In this document: piece by piece, positions 9,389 through 18,101 of the stretch | How the letters are laid out: the number at the start of each line of letters is the position of its first letter | How positions within the stretch are numbered: position 1 is the stretch's first letter | From: Rubrobacter aplysinae | GTDB lineage: Bacteria; Actinomycetota; Rubrobacteria; Rubrobacterales; Rubrobacteraceae | Assembly: GCF_001029505.1 (NCBI RefSeq) | Contig: NZ_LEKH01000005.1 | Coordinates: 62,001-126,000 of the forward strand | Length of the DNA stretch: 64,000 bases | Direction of reading: 5' to 3' | Translations under genes and position numbers: made by a program | The notes under the pieces: generated by a model | The model's database searches: none | The model's input: only the letters and a program-made list of their open reading frames with translations | What the model was told of the DNA's origin: nothing

Positions 9389-11530
9389 CTACGATAGTTT
9401 GTCGTGTAGATAGCGGCCAAAGATATTTTCGAGCACCTCCACTATGCGCTCCTCGGAACCGGACTCGAACGCTTCACGCTCCGCGGGCTGCTCGACCATC
9501 GCGACCGAGATCTCGCTGATGGCCTCCAGGGCCACGGGAGACAGGCTCATCGGCGCCACCATCAACAGGCTCCTGTGAATATCCATGTCGGCATCATCCA
9601 ACCCCTTTATCTCTAGAGGCTCGTCTTCGAATGCATGTACCGAGAACGATGGCCGGGAGACGGAGCCGTCGCGGGCGTGAAACAGGGCCAGCGTGGTATC
9701 CGGTATACCCACGCCCCCGAGCTCCATCCTCGAGATCAGGCTACCCTCCAGGCTCTGTGGGTGCGTGACGAGCCCTCTACCAGCGAGGGAGGCGCACATC
9801 TTCCGAACCGCCTCGGTGAGCGATCCTTCCGCCTCGTGCTCGGCGAGAAACGCCTCGTCCACTAGCTCGGCCACGACCTGCGTCGCCTCCACCATCCGGT
9901 GGAACCTCTCCTGACCGCCACCGAAGACCTTCAGGGACTCGAAGGCGGCCCGGTTCGACGGCCGGGCGCTGATGCTCTTCTCCCTGAGATGGCCCCGTAT
10001 CCGCTCCACCTCATCGCCCGAGAGAAACGGCTGTACCTGTACGTAAGAATCATCGGGTATAGGCAGCGGCACGGTGGAGATGATCAGGTCGAAGCCGCCG
10101 GTATCCAGCTCGCCCAGCTCAAAGAGCGAGGAGTTTTTTATGGTCTGTATCTGGGGGAAAGACGTCTCTAGCCGGGAAGCGAGCATCCGGGAGGTTGCGA
10201 TACCGCTGGAACAGAGTACCAGTACGTGCCGGGGAAAGCCCCCCTGGGCGCGGTCCAGGGCCGCCCCGAAGTGCATGGCGACGAACCCGACCTCCTCCTC
10301 CGGGACGTTCTCCTGTACGAACACCCGCTTCATACCCTGGCTAACCAGCTCGAATAGCGCCGGATAGTCTTGCTTTACCTCCGCGAGTAGCGGATTGTGG
10401 ATGCCCATGCTCTCTTCGAGCCGCTGTATGGCCCGCCCTATGTGCGCGAGAAGTCCCGTATACAGAGGGCTGTCGTCTCCAAGCTCTACGGCGGTCTGGT
10501 CTTCCACGTAATGGATCAGGGCCTTCACCTGAGAGGCTATCTTTATGTCGGCGGTCTCGAAGTAGTCTTTTAGAGACTCGTCCTCCCGGAGCTTGGTGCC
10601 GCGTAGATGCATGGTCACGTAACCGATCTCCTCGGCAGGTAACTCCAAGACAAAGCTCTCTTCCAGGCTTCTAACTAGGCTCAGGGCGTAAGCGTACTCC
10701 TCCGTATTTTGAAGTCTCCCCAGCATCCCGCCGCTCATCTCGATCTCCCCTCCCGAAAGACGCCGCTCGACCATCAACGCGACGTGGACGGTCAGGCTGG
10801 CGAAGGCGCTGTCGGTTATGGGGTACGGAAGGGTACGGGCAATCTCCTGGGTCAGCGCTCTAACTTTCCGCAGGCGCTCCTCATCGATGAGTTTCATCAG
10901 GCGCCCCGTCACACCGCTCGTCTGCCGCACCGGAGACTGGCTTTCGACCCTTACAGACTCTTCAAAGTCTGAAGAATCCCCCTCGGACTCACGGGGACGG
11001 GGGAGCAGAGCAGTCTCGTCCAGGCTCTCGAACACCAGCTGGCTCATGGCCCGGCGGCGATCGTCTTCCCTGCCAGAGATCTCGACCCCGTAGTTACGCT
11101 TGCGTAAGAGTGAGAGGCCGTATTCGGAGATCCACCTTTCGGACTCGTCGAGGTCGCGGCTGACCGTTCCGACGGCGACGTCGAGCCCGCTCGCCAGGGC
11201 CCGGAGCTTGATCGGCTGTCTCGCGGAGAGCAGTGTACTGAGCAGCGAGAGCTGTCGCTCTTGTGGAGGCAGGCTGACCGGCCCCATCGCGCCTAGGGCT
11301 TCGAGCGCCTCCTCCCGCCTCTCCGCAGAACCTTCCAGGCTAAGCCCTCTCCCCGATTGCCTGACGAGCCTCAGCCCTTGCGAATCGAGGAATTCCGATA
11401 CGGGCTGCAGATCCCGGTAGACGGTGCGGGCGCTCACGCTGAGCCTCTGCGCCGCGTCATCGGCGGTCAGGCCCCTGGGATGGCGCAGCAGGACCTCGGC
11501 CAGACGTATCTCCCGGACCGAGAGTCCCAT
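9389..11530 (-). CDS. mtlR: PRD-containing transcriptional regulator, MtlR type
   Basis: 713 residues from the ATG at 11530; an open frame further upstream runs into mtlA and has no coding character. N-terminal DeoR/HTH_11-like helix-turn-helix (GLTADDAAQRLSVSARTVYR). Two PRD domains follow, with His in TVHVALMVERR, VTMHLRG, LLAHIGRAIQ and VAMHFGAAL. Then comes an EIIB-Gat-like domain with Cys in LVLCSSGIATSRMLA, and a C-terminal EIIA-Mtl-like domain. This is the layout of Bacillus/Geobacillus MtlR, a DNA-binding activator controlled by PTS phosphorylation. It lies between mtlA and mtlF in the operon it probably controls. Confidence 0.9.
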   Translation of the reverse strand: MGLSVREIRLAEVLLRHPRGLTADDAAQRLSVSARTVYRDLQPVSEFLDSQGLRLVRQSGRGLSLEGSAERREEALEALGAMGPVSLPPQERQLSLLSTLLSARQPIKLRALASGLDVAVGTVSRDLDESERWISEYGLSLLRKRNYGVEISGREDDRRRAMSQLVFESLDETALLPRPRESEGDSSDFEESVRVESQSPVRQTSGVTGRLMKLIDEERLRKVRALTQEIARTLPYPITDSAFASLTVHVALMVERRLSGGEIEMSGGMLGRLQNTEEYAYALSLVRSLEESFVLELPAEEIGYVTMHLRGTKLREDESLKDYFETADIKIASQVKALIHYVEDQTAVELGDDSPLYTGLLAHIGRAIQRLEESMGIHNPLLAEVKQDYPALFELVSQGMKRVFVQENVPEEEVGFVAMHFGAALDRAQGGFPRHVLVLCSSGIATSRMLASRLETSFPQIQTIKNSSLFELGELDTGGFDLIISTVPLPIPDDSYVQVQPFLSGDEVERIRGHLREKSISARPSNRAAFESLKVFGGGQERFHRMVEATQVVAELVDEAFLAEHEAEGSLTEAVRKMCASLAGRGLVTHPQSLEGSLISRMELGGVGIPDTTLALFHARDGSVSRPSFSVHAFEDEPLEIKGLDDADMDIHRSLLMVAPMSLSPVALEAISEISVAMVEQPAEREAFESGSEERIVEVLENIFGRYLHDKLS

Positions 11531-11564
11531 TGCGCCTTTTTCCCCGCGTTCCCGCCGTCCCGTA

Positions 11565-13085
11565 CTAGACCCGGGCCGAGGAAAGCTGGCCGATAAGCTC
11601 GTCATACTTCGGGCTGCCCAGGAAGTTGTCCACCGAGATGTGGTGCGCCCCGGGTACTTTCTGCTGGGCACGTCCAGTCAGGTCCTTGTGGGTTATGACA
11701 ACGTCGGCGTCGCTCGGGAGGTCGTTGATCGCCACGTTCTTGACCTCTATATCCGTCAACCCGGCCTTCTTTGCCTTGTCGCGCACCAGCGAGGCGCCCA
11801 TCGCGCTCGACCCCATCCCCGCGTCGCAGGCGAAGATGACCTTGTCCACGCTGGCGTAGTCGAAGGACTCCTCTTCGTCTCCGGCGGTGACCACACTGCT
11901 CTCTTCCTCGGAGGAGCCATTTGAGCTAGAACCTGCACCCGAGGTTCCAAGGATCTCGGCGCCTGTGCTCTTGCTGCCCTTCATCTCCTCCATCTGCTGC
12001 GTGGCCTGGCTAAGATCCTGCTGATCTTCCGGGCTCGCTGGAGAGCGCCGGATAATCACCGAAGCTACCAGGAAGGAGGCGGCGGTGGCGGTGGCGACGC
12101 CCACTAGTACGCCAATGAAGTTACCGGGGGGCGTGAGCGCCAGTATAGCGATGATGCTACCGGGCGCGGGCGTGGAGACGAGCCCGACGTTGAAGATGGA
12201 CTCTACGAAGAGGCCGCTGGATCCACCCGCGATGACCGCAAGAACCAGCGCCGGCTTCATCAGAACGTAGGGGAAGTAGATCTCGTGTATGCCGCCGAAG
12301 AAGTGGATGATCGCGGCACCGGGGGCGGAAGCCTTCGATACACCGCTACCCACGAACCAGTACGCGAGGAGCACACCAAGACCAGGGCCGGGATTCGTCT
12401 CTACCAGGAAGAGTATGGATTTACCCGCCTGACTCGCCTGATCCAGGCCAAGCGGGGTAAGGACTCCGTGGTTTATCGCGTTGTTCAGGAACAGCACCTT
12501 CGCCGGCTCGACGAAGATGCTCACGAGCGGCAGCAAGCCCAGGTTGATTATGAACTCCACGCCTCTGCCGAGGGCGCCACTCAGCGCGCCGACGATGGGC
12601 CCGACCCCGTACAGTCCGAGTATCGCGAGGCCGCCACCGAGTATCCCGGCGGAGAAGTTGTTGACGAGCATCTCGAAGCCCTGCCGGATCTTGCCTTCGA
12701 GCAGGCCGTCGAAGCGTTTGATCACCCAGCCGCCGAGCGGGCCCATGATGAACGCGCCGAGGAACATCGGGATGTCGGTACCGACTATGACGCCCATCGT
12801 GGCTATACCACCGACGACGCCACCACGCACCCCGTAGATCATTCGCCCGCCGGAGAAGGCGATGAGCAGCGGCAGCAGGTAGATGATCATGGGGTCTACC
12901 AGCCCGGCCAACCGCTCGTTCGGGAGCCACCCATCCTCGATAAACAGGGCCGTGATCAAACCCCACGCGATGAACGCCCCGATATTCGGCATCACCATCC
13001 CACTGAGATAGCTGCCGAACTTCTGGACCTTTACCCTGATGCTTGTGCCGGTCGACTCGCCGCCGGCGGTTCCCGCCTGAGCCAT
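11565..13085 (-). CDS. mtlA: PTS mannitol transporter EIICB
   Basis: 506 residues. The N-terminal EIIC membrane domain, about residues 1-350, has some eight hydrophobic segments and the loop HFFGGIHEIYFPYVLMKPAL, which carries the conserved GIHE motif. A low-complexity Ser/Glu linker at about 355-410 leads to the EIIB domain. Its phospho-Cys is in VIFACDAGMGSSAMGASLV. It imports mannitol and releases mannitol-1-phosphate. First gene of the minus-strand mtl-pts operon. The ATG at 13085 follows GGGAGAGG. Confidence 0.94.
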   Translation of the reverse strand: MAQAGTAGGESTGTSIRVKVQKFGSYLSGMVMPNIGAFIAWGLITALFIEDGWLPNERLAGLVDPMIIYLLPLLIAFSGGRMIYGVRGGVVGGIATMGVIVGTDIPMFLGAFIMGPLGGWVIKRFDGLLEGKIRQGFEMLVNNFSAGILGGGLAILGLYGVGPIVGALSGALGRGVEFIINLGLLPLVSIFVEPAKVLFLNNAINHGVLTPLGLDQASQAGKSILFLVETNPGPGLGVLLAYWFVGSGVSKASAPGAAIIHFFGGIHEIYFPYVLMKPALVLAVIAGGSSGLFVESIFNVGLVSTPAPGSIIAILALTPPGNFIGVLVGVATATAASFLVASVIIRRSPASPEDQQDLSQATQQMEEMKGSKSTGAEILGTSGAGSSSNGSSEEESSVVTAGDEEESFDYASVDKVIFACDAGMGSSAMGASLVRDKAKKAGLTDIEVKNVAINDLPSDADVVITHKDLTGRAQQKVPGAHHISVDNFLGSPKYDELIGQLSSARV

Positions 13086-13131
13086 CGTCCTCTCCCTCTA
13101 TCCAACACGCTCTACTCCACCTTTAACGAGC

Positions 13132-13160
13132 AGTTTACGAGGATAAATTCGTTTGTGCAA
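13132..13160 (-). promoter_or_regulatory. Candidate mtl operon promoter
   Basis: On the minus strand TTGCAC (-35-like, 4/6) is followed after 17 bases by TAAACT (-10-like, 4/6), about 47 bases upstream of the mtlA ATG. The surrounding 13130-13250 stretch is the most AT-rich part of this end of the window. It holds repeated GTTGTT/TTGACGGTTGTTGG words that could be regulator sites. Assigned by eye only. Confidence 0.4.
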
Positions 13161-13373
13161 TTAGTTATTAATGTTGTTCCGGCATGAGAGTTGTTGACAG
13201 AATAGTTGTTTTTGGCGGTTATTGACGGTTGTTGGCAAGATCGGGTTTAGGGTTTTTGAGGACGTTCCTGGGTCTCTGCCCCGTTCCACGGAATCGGGTC
13301 CGCTCACGCGCGGCGAGAGGCGCGAGCGTCGAGCCCGGAAGAAATCAGAACCCGCCGAAGAGGTTGTCGAAGG

Positions 13374-13637
13374 CTAGGCGGGCTCTTCTTTGGAGATCAG
13401 CTCGGCCAGCGCGCTGGTGGCCGCTTCGGCGTCCTCGCCTTCGGCGAGTATCTTGATGGTGTCTCCCTTTTTGGCCCCGATCGTGAGAATCTGCAGGGAG
13501 CTCTTTGCGTTTGCTTCGCGCTCGTCGTGCGAGATCTTGATCTCAGAGGAGTATTTTTTGGCTTCCCGGACGAATACCGCGGCCGGACGGGCGTGCAGAC
13601 CTTCCACGGGGCCCACGGTTGCCTCTTTCTCTACCAT
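13374..13637 (-). CDS. HPr-like phosphocarrier protein (copy 2)
   Basis: 87 residues. The active-site His is in VEGLHARPAAVFVREA and the Ser-46-type region reads NAKSSLQILTIGAKKGD. About 60% of positions look the same as the HPr at 7486, so this is a paralogue and not a fragment. It stands apart from ptsI, downstream of an EIIB-like gene on the same strand. It may serve a different EII complex, or may be a regulatory HPr. Confidence 0.88.
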   Translation of the reverse strand: MVEKEATVGPVEGLHARPAAVFVREAKKYSSEIKISHDEREANAKSSLQILTIGAKKGDTIKILAEGEDAEAATSALAELISKEEPA

Positions 13638-13760
13638 ACGTCTTCCTCCTCGCGCGGGCCTACTATTATGGGAATGTGTCTAGTCGTGCCAGTCCAGGCT
13701 CCCGCCGGACGGCGCTCATACGTCCACTGTAGCGGATGCGGAATGACACTTCACGCCCGT

Positions 13761-14090
13761 TCACGTCCGGGACGGGGCCCGCAGCCGATCCAGCGCACCC
13801 GCCACCTTCTCACGCACCTCCGAGCGGCTGGTGAAGTTCTGGATGGCGACCACCGGCGCGCTCTCATTCACCAGGGTCGCGCTGAACTCGTCGGTGACGA
13901 ATATGAGGTCGGCCCAGAGACCGGCGGCGTCGCCAGCGTCCACGACCTCCAGCTCGTACCTCGCTCCCCGGGCGTCGAGAGCCTCCTTTATCCTGTCTCC
14001 GATAATGTCCCCGGCCCCGAAATCCATTCCGCATACGGCGCATATCCTGAGCACGCTCACCAACCCCTTTCGACCGGCCGTCTCACCCAC
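13761..14090 (-). CDS. Small PTS EIIB-like protein
   Basis: 109 residues. The motif ICAVCGMDFGAGDIIGDRIKE near residues 16-36 resembles the phospho-Cys P-loop of ascorbate/galactitol-type EIIB proteins (C-G-x-G-x-G/S). The remainder fits the short Rossmann-like EIIB fold (VVDAGD, ADLIFVTDEF). No matching EIIC or EIIA is nearby. It could work with HPr copy 2 on a permease encoded elsewhere, or be regulatory. The family assignment rests on the Cys loop and length only. Confidence 0.55.
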   Translation of the reverse strand: MGETAGRKGLVSVLRICAVCGMDFGAGDIIGDRIKEALDARGARYELEVVDAGDAAGLWADLIFVTDEFSATLVNESAPVVAIQNFTSRSEVREKVAGALDRLRAPSRT

Positions 14091-14129
14091 CTCGGTCCCC
14101 GTAAGCTACGCCTTCCGGCAACGAGGTGT

Positions 14130-14246
14130 GGCGTGTGAAACCAGGGCTCTCTGTCTCCCTTTTGCTCGCCGGGCCTGTTTAGCCGACGATCCCTTCCTAT
14201 GAGAATTGTACATTTCGCTCCCCCGGCCGACATGGTTTCACACGCC
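14130..14246. repeat. 14-bp inverted repeat pair in the EIIB-like upstream region
   Basis: GGCGTGTGAAACCA at 14130-14143 is exactly reverse-complementary to TGGTTTCACACGCC at 14233-14246. Between the arms, on the minus strand, TACAAT (-10-like) occurs near 14208. The pair sits 40-155 bases upstream of the EIIB-like gene, and could be paired operator sites. Confidence 0.45.
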
Positions 14247-14255
14247 GCACGGTCA

Positions 14256-14299
14256 CCGGCTACCGGTTCTCCACGGGACCCGGGCGCAACGGTAGCCGG
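14256..14299 (-). terminator. Hairpin downstream of the DUF1330-like gene
   Basis: CCGGCTACCG (14256-14265) pairs perfectly with CGGTAGCCGG (14290-14299). It lies 13 bases past the minus-strand stop at 14312. It lacks a U-tract, so it may only stabilise or pause the transcript. Confidence 0.35.
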
Positions 14300-14311
14300 A
14301 GCACGTCCGGC

Positions 14312-14656
14312 TCAACCGCCGGAGTCCCCGCTCTTTTGGAAGAGGGGCCGCAGGTCGTCTAGCTTATCGTAGGTCCACCACAGGTAGTTGCGGGTGCCAT
14401 TCTCCCGCAGGGGATGGAGGTCCTCGTGTTCGGGGTCTTCTATGAAGTCCTGAAACGCCTGCTTCGACGGCCACTCTACGAGCACCATGACGCGTCGGGG
14501 CTCCACCTCCGGCTCCTGCTCGTATGCGCCGTCGAGCCCGCCGAGAGCCACGACCTGGCCGCCGTGCTTCTGTACGGCCGCCACCGAACGTTTGGAGTAT
14601 TCACGGTACAGATCGTTATCCGCGAGATCGAAGAGATTAAGCGCGTAGAAAGCCAT
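14312..14656 (-). CDS. DUF1330-like protein
   Basis: 114 residues from the ATG at 14656 (MAFYALNLFDL), preferred over an upstream in-frame start. The dimeric alpha/beta-barrel pattern of DUF1330 is visible: KHGGQVVALGG, then RRVMVLVEWPSKQAFQDFIE. This small cytoplasmic family has no established reaction. The nearest minus-strand gene upstream is the ROK kinase, with no clear functional link. Confidence 0.6.
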   Translation of the reverse strand: MAFYALNLFDLADNDLYREYSKRSVAAVQKHGGQVVALGGLDGAYEQEPEVEPRRVMVLVEWPSKQAFQDFIEDPEHEDLHPLRENGTRNYLWWTYDKLDDLRPLFQKSGDSGG

Positions 14657-14758
14657 GCAGCCCCTCTCGTGTGCGTGCGCACAGCCAGGGTCCGGCCGTG
14701 CTTCCGGGATGTACAACGAGTGCCATCGTACTCCAAATAGCGTCCCTACACCGCCGGC

Positions 14759-15700
14759 CTAACGACCGGTACCGGTCGGCCGGGAGGAGTTCCGGGACGT
14801 CCTCTCGGCGAGCGTGCGGGCCCCGTGGATAACGCTCCGGCCGGGTTGTCCGGCGCGGACGACGGGTACGCCCAGGAAGGCCTCCATCACGGGCTCTCTT
14901 CCGACTGCATCCCGCGCCAGGCTCACGAAGAGGTCGGAGCGCGTCACCCCGCCGCCGAGCACGACCACGCCGGGGTCGAAGCTATAGATAAAGTTTACGA
15001 GCGCCTTTCCGAGGTACGAGGCCGCCTCCTCCAGCGCCCGGTGCGCGACGGGATGACCCCGTTCTGCGGCGTACGCGACCGCGCGCGAGTCGGTCTCCCC
15101 GGGGTCCGGCGTCCAGCCGAGCTCCAGGGCACGCCGGGCTATCGCCGGGCCGGAGGTCAGGGCCTCGACACAGCCGGCGCGGCCGCAGCCGCATACCGGA
15201 CCGCCGGTCTCCAGCACGGTATGGCCGAGCTCCAGCGCGAATCCCCGGTTGCCGCCGAAGATTTCTCCCCCGCTCACCAGCCCGGCTCCGACGCCGGTGG
15301 AGACGGTAACGTAGAGCACGGAGTCGTAGCCCTTGCCGGAGCCGTGATCCCACTCCCCCAGCGCCCCGAGGTTACAGTCGTTCTCGAGCGCGGCCGGGGC
15401 CCCGAGCTCGCCGGCGAGGCCGTCCGCGAGGCGTAGGCCCCACCACTCACGCGAGAGGTTCGGGGGGTTCAGGATCACACCCCCCAGCGGATCCAGAGGC
15501 CCCGGGCATCCGACTGCCACGGCCTCTACATCCTGCCCACCCGCCACACGGCGCACGGACTCCGCCAGATCCCGTACCAGCTCCCCGGACCCCGGAGTGG
15601 GGCTTTCCTCGCTACCGGCAGGCTCCCTCTGGCCGCTCTCGTAGACCTCGATCAGGGTCTTGGTGCCGCCGATGTCTATGGCAGCTACCGGGGACGCCAC
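14759..15700 (-). CDS. ROK-family sugar kinase
   Basis: 313 residues. The N-terminal phosphate loop is AIDIGGTKTLIEV. The ROK zinc signature GPVCGCGRAGCVEALTSGPA lies around residues 170-190, with the preceding His in LELGHTVLETG. No N-terminal HTH domain is present, so it is a kinase of the glucokinase/ROK type and not a repressor. The sugar cannot be read from sequence. Its neighbours are a glyoxalase and a DUF1330-like gene. Confidence 0.85.
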   Translation of the reverse strand: MASPVAAIDIGGTKTLIEVYESGQREPAGSEESPTPGSGELVRDLAESVRRVAGGQDVEAVAVGCPGPLDPLGGVILNPPNLSREWWGLRLADGLAGELGAPAALENDCNLGALGEWDHGSGKGYDSVLYVTVSTGVGAGLVSGGEIFGGNRGFALELGHTVLETGGPVCGCGRAGCVEALTSGPAIARRALELGWTPDPGETDSRAVAYAAERGHPVAHRALEEAASYLGKALVNFIYSFDPGVVVLGGGVTRSDLFVSLARDAVGREPVMEAFLGVPVVRAGQPGRSVIHGARTLAERTSRNSSRPTGTGR

Positions 15701-15719
15701 GCCCGTGGACCTTCCCGGC

Positions 15720-16112
15720 CTAGAACCTGCCGCGGCGTTCGAGAACCTCGATCTGGTACCCGTCCGGGTCCTCGACGAAGAAGAACTTGCCGAGCACCTC
15801 GCCGCCGAACTCGAGCTCTTTCACGTCGCGGGGCGCGAATCCGGCATCCTCGAAACGGGCGTGCTCGGCCTCGACGTCCTCGACGCGAAACGCTACGTGA
15901 CCGTAGCCGTCGTCGTGACCGTAGGGCTTCTCGCGGCCCTCGTTCAGGGTGAGCTCCAGCTCGTGATCGGCCTCCTCGTTCGAGAGATACACGAGTACGA
16001 AGCCGCCGAGGTCGTAGCGGTTCGCGACCTCGAGCCCGAAGGCCTCCCGGTAGAAAGAGATGGACCGGTCGAGATCCAGCACCCGTACCATCGTATGTAT
16101 CAGCTTCGCCAA
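15720..16112 (-). CDS. Lactoylglutathione lyase / glyoxalase I family protein
   Basis: 130 residues, one VOC-fold unit. The metal ligands expected for glyoxalase I are visible: H6 in LIHTMVRV, Glu in HELELTLN, His in GYGHVAFRV and Glu in GYQIEVLERR. It would isomerise a thiol-methylglyoxal adduct. Actinomycetes usually use mycothiol or other thiols instead of glutathione, so the thiol is uncertain. Length and motifs match GloA closely. Confidence 0.82.
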   Translation of the reverse strand: MAKLIHTMVRVLDLDRSISFYREAFGLEVANRYDLGGFVLVYLSNEEADHELELTLNEGREKPYGHDDGYGHVAFRVEDVEAEHARFEDAGFAPRDVKELEFGGEVLGKFFFVEDPDGYQIEVLERRGRF

Positions 16113-16319
16113 AGCATCCTCCTCTCGTCCTGTTCCCGGACCATTTCCGCTACTCCCTATGAACTCCCGACTCTATCTTAGCGTCTAACTCGATGTCCAA
16201 CGCGCTGATACATCCCGGGGCGTTCCACAGCCGTACAGTGCACAGGGAGACCCGGTACGATCCACACAGCTACCCGGTGAAAGTTCCGCAGCAGACCCGG
16301 ATTATATAGGGAGGGGACG

Positions 16320-17654
16320 ATGCAAGAGAATGGTGGGCGTCTGGTACAACAGGCCAGGATAGTGCTGGACTTCAACTGGGCCGGCGCGTACACCAAGCCG
16401 AGCCCGAGGCTGTATCCGCACCAGTGGTCCTGGGACTCGGCGTTTATCGCGCTCGGCTACGCGACCTACGATACCTCCCGTGCCTGGCGGGAGCTGTCCA
16501 GCCTCTTCGCCGGCCAGTGGTCGAACGGGCTATTGCCCCACATCGTCTTCAACCCGGAGCTTAACAACTACTTCCCCGGCTCCCGGGTGTGGCGCACGGA
16601 GCTCAGCCCCCACTCCCCCGGGGAAATCCGGACATCCGGCGTGGTCCAGCCTCCGGTACACGCCATCGCCGCCCGCCGGGTGTACGAGAGGCTGCTACGG
16701 GAGGACTCCGCCGGCGCCGAGGCGTTCGCGGAGCAGATCTACCCGGCTCTCGCCGCCTGGCACGGCTATCTGCACCGGGAGCGCGACCCCGATGGCACGG
16801 GGCTGGTATATATCCGGCACCCGTGGGAGTCCGGCATGGACAACTCGCCGCTGTGGGACGGGATACTGCAGCGCATCAGGCTCCGGCCCGGTCAGGTACC
16901 GGAGTACCAGCGGCTGGACGTCGGCTTCGTGGCGGAGGAGGACCGCCCCGTGGACGCCGAGTACGACCGCTACATCCACCTCGTCCGGCACGCGGCGGAC
17001 CGGGGCTATGACGAAGCGGCGATCCGCGAGGACGCGCCCTTTCTGGTCTGGGACGTGCTCTTCAATACCATCCTCTGCGCCGCGGACCGGGATCTCGCCG
17101 CCCTGGCCCGCTCCGTCGGAGAAGACCCCACCTCCCACGAGGCGGCCGCCGACGCCACTGGACGCGCCATGAACGCCCGGCTCTGGGACGAGGAGAGCGG
17201 CCTCTACCTGGACCACGATCTGGCCGCCGGGAGAGACATAGAGGTCTACGACGCCCTCTCTAGCTTGCTACCGCTCTACGGCGGCATCCCGGACCCGGGG
17301 CGCGCCGGGAGGCTGGTCCACAACCTGGAAAGCTCGGGGTTCTTTGTGGGCGGGGACGGCTACCCCGCCCCGAGCTACGCCCGATACGGCTACGGCTACT
17401 CGCCGGTAAAGTACTGGAGGGGGCCGGTCTGGATCAATACGAACTGGCTCCTGATGCACGGGCTCCGGCGTTACGGCTACGAGGAACACGCCGAGACGTT
17501 GAGGTCCACCATCGTCAGTCTCGTACAGAGATCCGGCTTCCACGAGTACTTTCATCCCGCCACGGGCCGGGGCCACGGCTCGGACTTCTTCTCCTGGACC
17601 GCCGCCCTGCTACTTGACGTTCTGAGCATGGGAGATACAGATCATGCCTACTGA
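16320..17654 (+). CDS. GH63-type glycoside hydrolase, probable mannosylglycerate hydrolase
   Basis: 444 residues, an (alpha/alpha)6-barrel hydrolase of the GH63/MGH1 type. The opening PHQWSWDSAFIALGYATYD and SNGLLPHIVFNPE match what I recall of the Thermus thermophilus and Rubrobacter radiotolerans mannosylglycerate/glucosylglycerate hydrolases. No signal peptide, so cytoplasmic. The role would be to release the sugar from the compatible solute mannosylglycerate. A start site with GGAGGGGA precedes the ATG. Substrate assignment is by family resemblance and should be treated as probable. Confidence 0.72.
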   Translation: MQENGGRLVQQARIVLDFNWAGAYTKPSPRLYPHQWSWDSAFIALGYATYDTSRAWRELSSLFAGQWSNGLLPHIVFNPELNNYFPGSRVWRTELSPHSPGEIRTSGVVQPPVHAIAARRVYERLLREDSAGAEAFAEQIYPALAAWHGYLHRERDPDGTGLVYIRHPWESGMDNSPLWDGILQRIRLRPGQVPEYQRLDVGFVAEEDRPVDAEYDRYIHLVRHAADRGYDEAAIREDAPFLVWDVLFNTILCAADRDLAALARSVGEDPTSHEAAADATGRAMNARLWDEESGLYLDHDLAAGRDIEVYDALSSLLPLYGGIPDPGRAGRLVHNLESSGFFVGGDGYPAPSYARYGYGYSPVKYWRGPVWINTNWLLMHGLRRYGYEEHAETLRSTIVSLVQRSGFHEYFHPATGRGHGSDFFSWTAALLLDVLSMGDTDHAY

Positions 17655-17810
17655 TGTTTCCTAACAAAGAGGACGTCCGCAACCCGGACAGTGTTCCAGG
17701 TTTACGGCTTCCTGCTCGGCTGAGAACCGCCCTGTAGCCTCCGGATTCTTTGTGAAGCCAGAGGCAGATACAAAAACTCTCGGGAGACTTTATAGGTTTA
17801 GTTGAGGAGA

Positions 17811-17852
17811 GCCGACGAGCGGACTCGAACCGCTGACCTGCTCATTACGAAT
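17811..17852 (-). repeat. attL: displaced 3' half of tRNA-Thr
   Basis: On the minus strand this is the 3' half of a tRNA-Thr: last anticodon bases, anticodon-stem 3' strand, variable loop, an intact T-arm and the acceptor 3' strand CGTCGGC. Bases 17835-17852 (GACCTGCTCATTACGAAT) are identical to 42158-42175 inside the complete tRNA-Thr and form the crossover core. The T-stem sequence differs from that of the complete tRNA but is itself perfectly paired. Confidence 0.85.
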
Positions 17853-17966
17853 TGGATTTGGCCTCATATCGCCGCATGCCGCTGAGTCCGCAAAACCCCT
17901 ATTTTAAGAGGAATTCGCGCCTTTTGAGAGGTGGCGGAATGTCGTCGAGTACCGTCTCATGTCGTT

Positions 17967-17994
17967 CCGGTTGGCATCAGCGTTGGCATCAAAA
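17967..17994 (+). repeat. Left copy of a TTGGCATCA doublet (probable integrase arm site)
   Basis: Two TTGGCATC(A) words in tandem, within a 28-base stretch that recurs almost exactly at 42048-42074 at the other end of the island, in the same orientation. It lies about 115 bases inside the left core. Position and pairing suggest arm-type binding sites for the integrase. Confidence 0.6.
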
Positions 17995-18101
17995 TCGGCA
18001 AGGATTAGCTCGCTCATTATACGAAAGTCTAGCGACCATAGCCGTACGTTTAGAGGCAAGATCCAGTAAGTTGTGTGCGTACCTCTTGGAAAATCTTGTC
18101 T

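Noticed and set aside
13086-13373. Possible PTS-responsive riboswitch or antiterminator stem in the mtlA leader
   Set aside because: No stable terminator/antiterminator pair could be drawn. The AT-rich repeats fit protein-binding sites better.
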